Assembly (NCBI GenBank): GCA_035532935.1
Contig: DATKQE010000034.1
Location: 19,552-83,551 of the forward strand
Direction of reading: 5' to 3'
Origin: DATJLY01 sp035532935
GTDB lineage: Bacteria; Pseudomonadota; Alphaproteobacteria; ATCC43930; CGMCC-115725
Length of the DNA stretch: 64,000 nt
This document shows, one piece after another, positions 7,842 through 16,147 of this stretch. The position numbers were made by a program, and so were the translations under genes. A model generated the notes under the pieces. That model had not been told where the DNA came from. It did no database searches and worked only from the letters and a program-made list of their open reading frames with translations. Every line of letters begins with the position of its first letter. Positions within the stretch are counted from its first letter, which is position 1.

Positions 7842-9926
7842 CTACCGGCCTCCCTCGCGCCGCCAGGCGAGCAGCAGCGCGCCCAGGGCAAGCAGCAGCG
7901 CCAGCAGGCCGGGAAGCAGCGGCGTCTCGTTCATGCCGGTGACGATGTAGTCGCCATTGGCGCGCAGCCCGATCCAGCCGCGCCCCTCGGCGGGCCGGTC
8001 GGGAGCGACGCTGCGGACCTCCGGCACTGGGCCGGGACCGACCCAATGGATGCTGCCGCCCAGCGCGGCGACATCGGCCTTGACCTTGGCGTCGGTGGTG
8101 CGCACGTCGCCCAGTTCGATCGGATTGAGCGCACCGGCCGCGGCGAGCGCGGTGCGGCTCCCGTCCTTGACGCGGTAGAGCCCGCTTTGGTGGATCGGCA
8201 TCGCGCCGGTGCTGCGGCCGCCGCCGGCCGGCTTGAGCGCGAGGGTCTGCGGCTTGCCGTCGGGGCCGGTCACTTGCACCGGATTATTGTCCGGCTCGAG
8301 CGATTGGCGGGTGACGACCAGCCGGTTGCCCTCGACCGTGGCGCGCAGGGCGTTCTCTTCGAGATCGGGCTCTTTCATCAGCCAGTAGACGACGCGGCGC
8401 AGCAGTTCCGCTTGTGGCCCGCCGCCCTCGTAGCCGCGCGTCCACAGCCACATCTCGTCGGAGAGAAGCTGCGCGACCCGGCCCTTGCCGACGCGGTCGA
8501 GCACCAGGAGCGGCCGGTTGTCGAGGCCGCTCATGACCACCTCGCCCTTGTGCGGGACCGCCTCGACCTGGCGGAACCAGCGGCCCCAGGGCGGCGGCTT
8601 GTCGGGGTCCGCCGGCAGACCCGGAAGATCGTCGGTCACGGGGTCGCGCCGGCCGAGCGCGGTGACGCGCGGCACGAAGCCCTGCTCGTACACGTTGCCG
8701 GTCGGCTCGGCCGGCAGCACGCTGCCGAGCGGCGTGCGGTAGAGGCTGAGCGGGCCGCCGAAATTGGGCCCCGCCGCCTCGAGCAGCGCGCCGCCATTGC
8801 GCACGTAACGGGCGATGTTGGCGAGATAGGCCTCGGGCAGCACGCTGCGCTGCCGGTAGCGGTCGAAGATGATGAGGTCGAACTCGTTGATCTTGAGGTC
8901 GAACAGCTCGCGGATCGGGAACGCGATCAGCGACAGCTCGCGGATCGGCGTGCCGTCCTGCTTCTCCGGCGGCCGCAGGATGGTGAAGTGGATGAGATCG
9001 ACCGACGGATCGGATTTGAGGATGTTGCGCCAGGTGCGCTCGCCCTGATGCGGTTCGCCGCTCACCAGCAGCACTTTGAGCCGGTCCCGCACGCCGTTGA
9101 TGACGAAGGCGGCGCGGTTGTTGTCGAGGGTCAGCTCGTGCGGGCCCGGATCGACCGAAAGCTCGACCACGTTGGGGCCGCCGTGATCGATCGGGATGCT
9201 GACCGGCACGTCCCGGCCGACCGGGATGAGGCGCGTCGAGCTGGCACCGCCATCCTTGCGCAGCGTCAGCCGCGCCTCGCCGCTGCCGCCGCCGGGCAGA
9301 TCCTCGACGCGCACCTTGAGCTGCACGTCCTTGCCGACGAGGCCGAATTTCGGCGCGTCCTTGACCACGAGCCGGCGATCGGCCTCGCCCGGCGCGCCTG
9401 CCAGCAGCACGTGCAGCGGTGCGCCAAGCGTGAGCCGGTCGGGCGGGGGCATGTCGTGCACCTCGCCGTCGGTGATCATCACCGCGCCGGCGACGCGCTG
9501 GCGCGGCACGTCGGAGAGCGCGCGGGTCAGCGCCGAATAAAGCTCGGTGCCGGTATCGGTGAACGCGGCATTGGGGTCGGGCGCGCCGGCATGGATCACC
9601 CGCACGTCGAGATTCGGCAGCCGTTGCAGCCGCGGCAGCAGCGTCTTGAGCGCTTCCGCGGCATAGTTGCGGCGCGCGCCGATGTCCATGCTCGGCGAAT
9701 CATCGACCACGACCGCCGCGACATCGGGTTGCGGCTGGCGCTGTTCCTGAATCAGCGAGGGATCGACCAGAATGGCGAGCAGGATGGCCACCGCCGCCAG
9801 CCGCCAGGCGATGCCGCGCGCGCGGCGCAGCGCGCCATACGACAGCACGACCGCCGCGACCGCGGCAAAGGCGATGATCGCCCACCACGGCAACAGCGGC
9901 GAGACGGCGATCGACAGGCCGTTCAT
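7842..9926 (-). CDS. Membrane vWA / glutamine amidotransferase-like protein
   Basis: A 694-residue protein, last of the MoxR operon. Two membrane segments come first (about residues 12-32 and 42-55), then a vWA-like domain whose MIDAS DxSxS is intact (D75, S77, S79 in VVVDDSPSM) with MITDGEVHD further on. A class I GATase-like domain follows (about 300-560; LKVLLVSGEPHQGERTWRN and LIIFDRYRQRSVLP), lacking an evident catalytic cysteine. A final membrane segment (LLPGLLALLLALGALLLAW) ends the chain. Its ATG overlaps the previous stop as ATGA. The role is presumably envelope-related, as proposed for MoxR/Bat systems; its own activity is unknown. Confidence 0.8.
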   Translation of the reverse strand: MNGLSIAVSPLLPWWAIIAFAAVAAVVLSYGALRRARGIAWRLAAVAILLAILVDPSLIQEQRQPQPDVAAVVVDDSPSMDIGARRNYAAEALKTLLPRLQRLPNLDVRVIHAGAPDPNAAFTDTGTELYSALTRALSDVPRQRVAGAVMITDGEVHDMPPPDRLTLGAPLHVLLAGAPGEADRRLVVKDAPKFGLVGKDVQLKVRVEDLPGGGSGEARLTLRKDGGASSTRLIPVGRDVPVSIPIDHGGPNVVELSVDPGPHELTLDNNRAAFVINGVRDRLKVLLVSGEPHQGERTWRNILKSDPSVDLIHFTILRPPEKQDGTPIRELSLIAFPIRELFDLKINEFDLIIFDRYRQRSVLPEAYLANIARYVRNGGALLEAAGPNFGGPLSLYRTPLGSVLPAEPTGNVYEQGFVPRVTALGRRDPVTDDLPGLPADPDKPPPWGRWFRQVEAVPHKGEVVMSGLDNRPLLVLDRVGKGRVAQLLSDEMWLWTRGYEGGGPQAELLRRVVYWLMKEPDLEENALRATVEGNRLVVTRQSLEPDNNPVQVTGPDGKPQTLALKPAGGGRSTGAMPIHQSGLYRVKDGSRTALAAAGALNPIELGDVRTTDAKVKADVAALGGSIHWVGPGPVPEVRSVAPDRPAEGRGWIGLRANGDYIVTGMNETPLLPGLLALLLALGALLLAWRREGGR

Positions 9927-12637
9927 TGTCCCAGCCTCTCGAGGATCGCCGGGACGTGGACCTGATCGTTCTTGTAGTTGCCGGTGAGCGCGTACATCAC
10001 GAGATTGACGCCGAAGCGGAACGCCATTTCGCGCTGCGCCTCGCCGCCCGGCACGCACGGATAGATCGGCTGGCCGGAATCGTCGAGCGCCCAGGCGCCG
10101 GTCCAGTCGTTGCCGCCGACGATGACGCTCGAGACGCCGTCATTGACCAGATCCTGCGACGGCTCGACCCAGAGCTTGCCGCCGGCCCAGCGCCCGGGGA
10201 ATTCCTGCATGAGATAGAACGATTTGGTGAGGACGTGGTCGGGCGGCAGCGGCACCAGCGTCGGGATGTTGAGCCCGGCGGCGAGGCGGCGCAGGGTGGC
10301 CTGCGCCTGGGCCGCGGAGAACACCGTGCGGTCGCCCTGGTCGCGCGTGTCGAACAGGATGGTGCCGCCGGTGGCGAGATAACGGTTGATCCGTTCGACC
10401 GCCGCCGGCGACGGCTGCGGCTCGCCCGGGACGACCGGCCAGTAGATGAGCGGGAAGAACACGAGTTCGTCGCGCTCGACGTCGACTGCCATCGGCGCCG
10501 CGGGTTCGACCGCGGTCCGGCGGGTGAGGATTTCGCTCAAGCCCGCGAGGCCGGCCCGCACCTCCTCGTCGACATCGGCGATGCCGGTGCGAACATAGGC
10601 GAGGTGGAACTTGCTGGTCGCCTTGATGGCAAAGGCGTCGTTATCGGCGGCATGCGCCGGCGCCACGGCCAGCACCGCCAGCACCACCGCGCCCGCGGCG
10701 GCGCCGCGCGACAATCGCGGCAACAGACCGCGCAGCGCGAAGGCGATGAGGAGATCGATGAGCACGAGCGCGAGCGCGGCGCCGAGCAGCCCGGGGCGGA
10801 AATCCACCTCCGCCGGCCGCGCATAGGCTTCGACCGCGACCCCCGGCGGCATCGCGCCGAGCGGCGCGAAGGTCTTGACCGAAGGCGCGAGATTGAGGGC
10901 GCGGCGCGAATCGGTGGTGCCGTAGAAGCCCGGCGGATGGCGCGAGGAAGCCAGCGTCTTGGCGAAGGCGCCGGCGGCGATGGTCTCGGCCGTCGCCGGT
11001 GCGCGTTTCAGCCGGCCGAAACCGTCCAGCGTCTCGACCGGCGGCAGCGGCTTGTCGGAGACGCCGGACACGCCCTGGCTGACCGCGACTACGCGGCGCA
11101 GCATGTTGACGAAGAGCCCGGACATGGCGAGGTTCGACCATTCGGGATCGGCTGTGGTGTGCACCAGGACAAGCCAGCCCTTGCCGCGCTTGGCCGCGGT
11201 GACGAGCGGCGTGCCGTCGGTGAGTCGCGCCCAGGTCTTGCCGTCGAGGTCGAGCGTCGGCTCGGCCAGCACCTGGCGCGACACGGTCACGTCGGCCGGA
11301 ATGTCGAGCCCGGCGAAGGGGCTGTTGGCCGGAAACGGCGCCAGATGTGCAGGCTTCTCCCACGACAGGGCGCCGCCGAGCGTGCGCCCGCCGCGGCGCA
11401 GGGTGACGGGCAGAAGATCGTCCTCGGGATCGTCGGCGAGATGCGGGCCGGCGAAGCGCAGCACCGTGCCGCCCTTGTCCATCCACGCGATGATCGCCTG
11501 CTTTTCCGCGATCCCCGCCGGCGCCACGTCGGGCAGCGCCAGCACCGCGATGTCGCCCTTGAGCAGCGTCGTGATGTCGCCGCGGCGCACCTCGCTGAAC
11601 GGGCTCAGTGCCTTGTCGAGATAATAGGCGCCGGACAGCAAGGGCTGCGAGCTTTGCGCCGCGTGCGGCACGACGATGCCGACCGGGCGGCGGCGCCAGC
11701 GCTCGTCGAGCAGCAGCACCGCGCCTGCCGATGCCTCGCCCTCGATCTCGATGGCGGTGGCGCGGTTGCGCAGCTCGCTCGGCATGGGGAGCCGCGCCAC
11801 GGCGCTGGTGGCGTCGGCGGCGAGCGTCACGCGCGTGCGTCCCAGGAGCCTGCCGTCATCGCCGACCGCGCGCACATAGAGCTCGCTCGGCAGGCCGGCG
11901 GCCGCGCGCCGCACCGTCACCGTCAGGTCCTTGTCGTCGGGATTGCCCGAAGCGAGCAGGCGCGGCAGTTCGTTCCGGTCGTCGCTCATCACGCTGAGAT
12001 GGCCCTTGCGCGCAAGGCCCGCGGCGAAGGACGCGGCGCTGCCGTCGTCGATGCCGTCGCTGAGCCAGACGATGTCGGGCGCACCGCCGAGATCGAGCTT
12101 GTCGAGCCGCTTCAGCGCGGCGGGGCGGTCCTCCGGCCAGGGCCGCGGCGCCAGCGCATCGGCGGCGGCACGCGCATCGACGGGACGGCGCAGCGAGAGT
12201 GCCGGCGCCACGGTGCTCCCTTCCGGCGGCGCGGTGTCGAGCAGCACGACGCGGCGGCCTTCGCGCTCGGCCTGATCGATCAGCCGGACGAGCGCATCGT
12301 GGCGCTCGTCCCAGTGCCGCGCGGCGCTCCAGCCGTCGTCGACGACGAGTACCAGCGGCCCGGTGCCGGCAAGCCGCGCGCTCGGATTGAGCAGCGGATG
12401 CGCCAGCGCCAGGATGATGAGCGCCCCGAGCGCCATGCGCAGCAGGATGAGCCACAGCGGCGTCTTCGCCGGCGTCTCCTCGCGCGGCACGAGGCCGAGC
12501 AGGAGACGCAGCGCCGGAAAGCGGATGCGCCGCGGCAATGGCGGCGTCACCCGCAGCAGCCACCACAGCACCGGCAGGACCGCGAAGCCCAGCAGCAGCC
12601 AGGGCGCGGCGAAGGCGATGGAGCCGAGCGTCAGCAT
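9923..12637 (-). CDS. BatA N-terminal and DUF4159 domain membrane protein
   Basis: A 904-residue protein. The start shows the aerotolerance regulator (BatA) N-terminal pattern: membrane helix at 8-28, RIRFPALRLLLGL at 38-50, and a second helix at 60-79. A vWA-like region follows, but its MIDAS position reads D100-D-G-W-S104, so the first serine is a glycine. Two helices sit near 670-720, and the C-terminal 200 residues match DUF4159 (FHLAYVRTGIADVDEEVRAG, ILFDTRDQGDRTVF, YLMQEFPGRWAGGKLWVE). The ATG at 12637 begins the BatA pattern; the frame upstream is rejected. It is probably the membrane partner of the MoxR ATPase. Confidence 0.82.
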   Translation of the reverse strand: MLTLGSIAFAAPWLLLGFAVLPVLWWLLRVTPPLPRRIRFPALRLLLGLVPREETPAKTPLWLILLRMALGALIILALAHPLLNPSARLAGTGPLVLVVDDGWSAARHWDERHDALVRLIDQAEREGRRVVLLDTAPPEGSTVAPALSLRRPVDARAAADALAPRPWPEDRPAALKRLDKLDLGGAPDIVWLSDGIDDGSAASFAAGLARKGHLSVMSDDRNELPRLLASGNPDDKDLTVTVRRAAAGLPSELYVRAVGDDGRLLGRTRVTLAADATSAVARLPMPSELRNRATAIEIEGEASAGAVLLLDERWRRRPVGIVVPHAAQSSQPLLSGAYYLDKALSPFSEVRRGDITTLLKGDIAVLALPDVAPAGIAEKQAIIAWMDKGGTVLRFAGPHLADDPEDDLLPVTLRRGGRTLGGALSWEKPAHLAPFPANSPFAGLDIPADVTVSRQVLAEPTLDLDGKTWARLTDGTPLVTAAKRGKGWLVLVHTTADPEWSNLAMSGLFVNMLRRVVAVSQGVSGVSDKPLPPVETLDGFGRLKRAPATAETIAAGAFAKTLASSRHPPGFYGTTDSRRALNLAPSVKTFAPLGAMPPGVAVEAYARPAEVDFRPGLLGAALALVLIDLLIAFALRGLLPRLSRGAAAGAVVLAVLAVAPAHAADNDAFAIKATSKFHLAYVRTGIADVDEEVRAGLAGLSEILTRRTAVEPAAPMAVDVERDELVFFPLIYWPVVPGEPQPSPAAVERINRYLATGGTILFDTRDQGDRTVFSAAQAQATLRRLAAGLNIPTLVPLPPDHVLTKSFYLMQEFPGRWAGGKLWVEPSQDLVNDGVSSVIVGGNDWTGAWALDDSGQPIYPCVPGGEAQREMAFRFGVNLVMYALTGNYKNDQVHVPAILERLGQ

Positions 12638-12722
12638 CGTTGTGACACCACCCGTCCCAGGTGCGGGGCGCGGCCGCCGTTCATCCCCTCGTCGGCCGCC
12701 CCCGCCATGCGCCGCTCCCGGC

Positions 12723-13601
12723 CTAACGCCAAGCTTGTTGGGGCGCGAGCGCGGCGTAAAGCGCGAGCAGCGCCGTCTGCGGCGGCCGGTCGGTGCGGTG
12801 GATGCCGAAGCTCCACTGCGCGCTGCGCGCGATCGCCGCGAGCCCGTCGCGATGATGGGCGAGGCGCTCGGCATAGCTCTCGCGCAGCGTCTCCACCCGG
12901 CTGACGAGCAGCGGTTCCTCGCGCTCGAACCCCTCGAACCGCACGCGCCCGGCAAAGGGCAGCGTCTCCTCCGCCGGATCGAGCACCTGCAGCAGATGGC
13001 CCTTGAGCCCGTTCGCGGCGAACCGCGCGACCAGCGCCTGGATCTCCGCCAGCGGCGACAACAGATCGCCGATCAGCACGACATGGGCGTGGCGGGGCAG
13101 GGGCTCGAATTCGGGCAGGCTCGCGCCCGTGCCGGCGCGGGCGATCAGCAGCGCCAGCCGCTCCAGCACGACCCGCCCATGCGACGGCGGCAGGCCGGTG
13201 CCGAGCAGACTCACACGCTCGCCGCCGCGCACCAGCAGCACGGCCAGGGCCACCGCGAGCAGATCGGCGCGGCCCCGCTTGGTCGGCAGATCGCGCACGG
13301 AGGCATAATCCATCGAGGCCGAGCCGTCGCGCCAGAGATAGACGCTCTGCGCCGCCTCCCACTCCGTCTCGCGCACGTAAAGACGCTGCGATTTCGCGCT
13401 CTCGCGCCAATCGATGCGCGTGGTCGGATCGCCCGGCTGGTACTGGCGGAACTGCCAGAAGGTTTCGCCCTGGCCGACGCGGCGCCGCCCGTGCACGCCC
13501 TGCGCCACCGTGGCGGCGACGCGTTCGGCGGCGACCAGCAGCGGCGGCAGCGCGGCTGCCGCCTCTTCCGCGTGCTGGCGCAGATGCGTGGCTTCGGCCA
13601 T
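12723..13601 (-). CDS. DUF58 domain protein (vWA-like)
   Basis: A 292-residue soluble protein of the DUF58 family that accompanies MoxR ATPases. The signature FRQYQPGDPTTRIDWRESAK is at residues 51-70, followed by LYVRETE. An intact MIDAS, D92-G-S-A-S96, sits in the vWA-like part. The start ATG shares its A with the TGA of moxR (TGATG). An 85-base gap separates it from the BatA-type gene. Function in this operon is not established; a chaperone or substrate-adaptor role with MoxR is inferred from other MoxR systems. Confidence 0.88.
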   Translation of the reverse strand: MAEATHLRQHAEEAAAALPPLLVAAERVAATVAQGVHGRRRVGQGETFWQFRQYQPGDPTTRIDWRESAKSQRLYVRETEWEAAQSVYLWRDGSASMDYASVRDLPTKRGRADLLAVALAVLLVRGGERVSLLGTGLPPSHGRVVLERLALLIARAGTGASLPEFEPLPRHAHVVLIGDLLSPLAEIQALVARFAANGLKGHLLQVLDPAEETLPFAGRVRFEGFEREEPLLVSRVETLRESYAERLAHHRDGLAAIARSAQWSFGIHRTDRPPQTALLALYAALAPQQAWR

Positions 13602-14608
13602 CAGCGCAGCGGTGCAATCAGCCGCTCGATGAGCTGTTCCATGTCGATCCCATCGGCGCGGGCGGCGAAGGTGAGCGCCATGCGGTGGCGCAGCACCGGC
13701 GGCGCCAGCGCCACCACGTCGTCGACCGAGGGCGATAACCGTCCCTCGATCAAGGCGCGGGCGCGGGCGGCGAGCATCAGCGCCTGGCTCGCCCGCGGGC
13801 CCGGACCCCAGGCGATGTGCCTGGCCTCGGCCAGGCCCGATTCGCCGGGCCGGCCCGAGCGGACCAGCTCGAGAATGGCCTCGACCACCCGCTCGCCGAC
13901 GGGGATGCGGCGGACCAGGCGCTGCGCTTGGCCAAGCTCGGCGCTGCTCAGCACCGGCGTCACTTTCTCCTCAGTGACGCCGGTTGTGGCGATCAGCATC
14001 TGCCGCTCGGATTCGAGATCGGGATAGCCGACGTCGATCTGCAGCAGGAAGCGGTCGAGCTGCGCTTCGGGCAGAGGATAGGTTCCCTCCTGCTCGAGCG
14101 GATTCTGCGTCGCCAGCACGTGGAAGGGCCGCGGCAGCGGATGGTACTGGCCCGCGACCGACACCCGGCCTTCCTGCATCGCCTGCAGCAGCGCCGACTG
14201 CGTGCGCGGGCTCGCGCGATTGATCTCGTCCGCCATCAGCAACTGGCAGAACACCGGCCCCTCGATGAAGCGGAACGAGCGCCGCCCGGTCTCGCTTTCC
14301 TCGAGCACTTCGGAGCCGAGGATGTCGGCCGGCATCAGATCGGGCGTGCACTGGATGCGCTTGTCCTCGAGCCCGAGCACGGTGCCGAGGGTCTCGACCA
14401 GCCGGGTCTTGGCGAGGCCGGGAACACCGATCAGCAGCGCATGCCCGCCGGCGAGCAGGGTAATGAGGGCTTGATCGACCACCGCGCGCTGGCCGAAGAT
14501 GATCCGGCCGATGCGCTCGCGCACCAAGCCAAGACGCTGGCCGAGCGCGTCGATTTCGGCGGCAAGGTCGGGCGCCGCGCCGGACGCCGTGCTGTCGAAC
14601 AGGGTCAA
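13601..14608 (-). CDS. moxR: MoxR family AAA+ ATPase
   Basis: A 335-residue AAA+ ATPase of the MoxR class, thought to act as a chaperone remodelling vWA proteins. Walker A GVPGLAKT lies at 61-68, Walker B LLMADE at 123-128, with ATQNPLEQEGTYPLPEAQLD as sensor I and downstream motif. First gene of the operon moxR-DUF58-BatA/DUF4159-GATase. I prefer a TTG start at 14608 because AAAGGAG lies 9 bases upstream; a GTG at 14644 is in frame but has no ribosome site and would leave no room before the divergent gene. Confidence 0.92.
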   Translation of the reverse strand: MTLFDSTASGAAPDLAAEIDALGQRLGLVRERIGRIIFGQRAVVDQALITLLAGGHALLIGVPGLAKTRLVETLGTVLGLEDKRIQCTPDLMPADILGSEVLEESETGRRSFRFIEGPVFCQLLMADEINRASPRTQSALLQAMQEGRVSVAGQYHPLPRPFHVLATQNPLEQEGTYPLPEAQLDRFLLQIDVGYPDLESERQMLIATTGVTEEKVTPVLSSAELGQAQRLVRRIPVGERVVEAILELVRSGRPGESGLAEARHIAWGPGPRASQALMLAARARALIEGRLSPSVDDVVALAPPVLRHRMALTFAARADGIDMEQLIERLIAPLR

Positions 14609-14644
14609 GGCAAAGGGCTCCTTTGGGTCGGATGGAGGCCGCAC

Positions 14645-15253
14645 ATCAGCGATCGGGACTCATCCGCTCGTCCTGCCGCGACGGATCCGGGCGCGGCGCT
14701 GCACCGACTTGCCGCCGCGGTAACGGCCGATAAGGTTAAGAATGCGCCGGCCGATCGCGGTCTGCCCCGCGACTGCGGCCATTTCGACATCCACATCGAT
14801 CGCGATGGTAGCTGGTTCTATCGTGGTTCTCCAATTAATCGCGCTGCACTTGTCCGTTTGTTCGGTTCGATGCTGTGCCGCGACGCCGCCGGTACCTTCT
14901 GGTTGATAACGCCGGCCGAGCGCGGCCGGATCACCGTCGCCGATGCCCCGTTCATCGGCGTCGCATTGGATCGCCGCGGGCACGGCCGCGATCAGGTGCT
15001 GACCATAAGGACAAACATTGACGAAATGGTGGGGGTGGACGCAGCCCATCCCTTGCGCGTCGCCGTCGCCGCCGCGACCGGCGAGCCGCGGCCCTATGTC
15101 ATGATCCGCAATGGGCTGGAAGCGCGGCTCGCGCGTCCGGTATTCTACGAGCTCGTGGAGTTGGCATGCGAGGAGCGGGTCGGCGACGCGACCCTGTTTG
15201 GTGTATGGAGCAATCGGATCTTCTTTCCGCTGGGCAGCCTCGACGCGCGCTGA
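14645..15253 (+). CDS. DUF1285 family protein with no ordinary start codon
   Basis: About 200 residues of DUF1285 sequence: CGHFDIHIDRDGSWFYRGSP, RAALVRLFGSMLCRD, FWLITPAERGRI, and TNIDEMVGVDAAHPL. The function of the family is unknown. Between the in-frame TTG near 14471, deep inside antisense moxR, and the domain there is no ATG, GTG or TTG in this frame. GGAGG at 14634-14638 lies 6 bases before an ATC at 14645; that start would give 202 residues, which suits the family. Alternatives are a CTG start or a sequencing frameshift, since an ATG at 14632 sits in another frame. The gene end overlaps the next gene by 49 bases. Confidence 0.72.
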   Translation: MSDRDSSARPAATDPGAALHRLAAAVTADKVKNAPADRGLPRDCGHFDIHIDRDGSWFYRGSPINRAALVRLFGSMLCRDAAGTFWLITPAERGRITVADAPFIGVALDRRGHGRDQVLTIRTNIDEMVGVDAAHPLRVAVAAATGEPRPYVMIRNGLEARLARPVFYELVELACEERVGDATLFGVWSNRIFFPLGSLDAR

Positions 15254-15852
15254 CGCCGGCCGAGGTGCGGGCGCGCTTTGCCGGCCACGCGGCCGGGCTC
15301 AGGGTGTCCGAGGGCGCCCGCGGCGACCATCTTCTCGCGGGCGACCCGCTTCCCGGCAGGCGCGTTCCCGCCGCCGTGCTGGTCGGCATGCTCGATCGGC
15401 CGGACGGCCTCACCGTCCTCCTGACGCAGCGGACGGCGCATCTCAACGACCATGCGGGACAGATCTCGCTGCCGGGCGGACGCATCGATCCGACCGATCC
15501 CGATCCCGTCTTCGCCGCCCTGCGCGAGGCGCGGGAAGAAGTCGGCCTGCCGCCCGATCACGTCGAAGTGATCGGGCGGCTCGACACCTATATCACCGGC
15601 ACCGGCTTCGAGATCACGCCGGTGGTCGGCCTGGTGCGCGCGCCGTTCGTGCTGCAGCTCGACAGCTTCGAAGTCGCCGAGGCGTTCGAGGTGCCGCTCG
15701 CCTTCATCATCGATCCCGCCAATCACGAGCGCCATATGCGCGAGCTGCGCGGGCGGATGCGAAGCTTCATGGTGCTGCCTTATGGCGAGCGCTACATCTG
15801 GGGCGCCACCGCGGCGATGCTGGTCAATCTCGCCGAGGTGCTGGCGGCGTGA
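15205..15852 (+). CDS. NUDIX hydrolase, CoA pyrophosphatase-like
   Basis: A 215-residue Nudix enzyme. It carries the UPF0035 signature LLTQRTAHLNDHAGQISLPG just before the Nudix box, whose core REAREEVGL supplies the metal ligands. This combination marks CoA/NUDT7-type pyrophosphatases that cut coenzyme A into phosphopantetheine and 3',5'-ADP. The ATG at 15205 is preferred over 15166, since the sequence resembling the family begins at LTPAEVRARF. It overlaps the end of the DUF1285 gene and leads a run toward the CCA enzyme. Confidence 0.88.
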   Translation: MEQSDLLSAGQPRRALTPAEVRARFAGHAAGLRVSEGARGDHLLAGDPLPGRRVPAAVLVGMLDRPDGLTVLLTQRTAHLNDHAGQISLPGGRIDPTDPDPVFAALREAREEVGLPPDHVEVIGRLDTYITGTGFEITPVVGLVRAPFVLQLDSFEVAEAFEVPLAFIIDPANHERHMRELRGRMRSFMVLPYGERYIWGATAAMLVNLAEVLAA

Positions 15853-15865
15853 CCGCGGGCGGGCA

Positions 15866-16147
15866 ATGATGCGGCTCCTCCTCAGTATCGTGCTGCCGCT
15901 GCTGCTGCCGACCGCGCTCTATGTGCTGTGGGCCGCAACCGTGGGCCGTGCCGAACTCGCGGGGACGGCGGCGTGGCGCAGTCTGCCCTGGGCCTGGCTT
16001 GTCGTCGCCGGCGTGGCGCTGACCGTGGTCGTGCTGTTCACGGCCGTCGAGACCGGCGGCCGCCGCAACGGGACCTACGTGCCGCCGCATGTCGTCAACG
16101 GTCGCATCGTGCCCGGTCATTTCGTCTCGCCGGCCGTGCCGCAGTGA
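15866..16147 (+). CDS. Small two-helix membrane protein (DUF6111-like)
   Basis: A 93-residue protein with two hydrophobic segments, LLLSIVLPLLLPTALYVLWA (about residues 4-24) and WAWLVVAGVALTVVVLF (about 43-59), and a short polar tail with GTYVPPHVVNGRIVPGHF. That tail and the position between a CoA pyrophosphatase and the CCA enzyme recall DUF6111; this is from memory. Two ATGs in tandem (15866, 15869) could both serve. The stop overlaps the next GTG start (GTGA). Function unknown. Confidence 0.72.
   Translation: MMRLLLSIVLPLLLPTALYVLWAATVGRAELAGTAAWRSLPWAWLVVAGVALTVVVLFTAVETGGRRNGTYVPPHVVNGRIVPGHFVSPAVPQ

Noticed and set aside
9926..12904. Open frame of 992 codons on the plus strand, antisense to the BatA/DUF4159 gene
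   Set aside because: It mirrors a real gene with recognisable domains; its product is Arg/Gly/Glu-rich with no motif. Long antisense frames are expected at this GC content.
14608..14644. GTG start for moxR at 14644
   Set aside because: No ribosome site upstream, while the TTG at 14608 has AAAGGAG at ideal distance. Kept only as an alternative.
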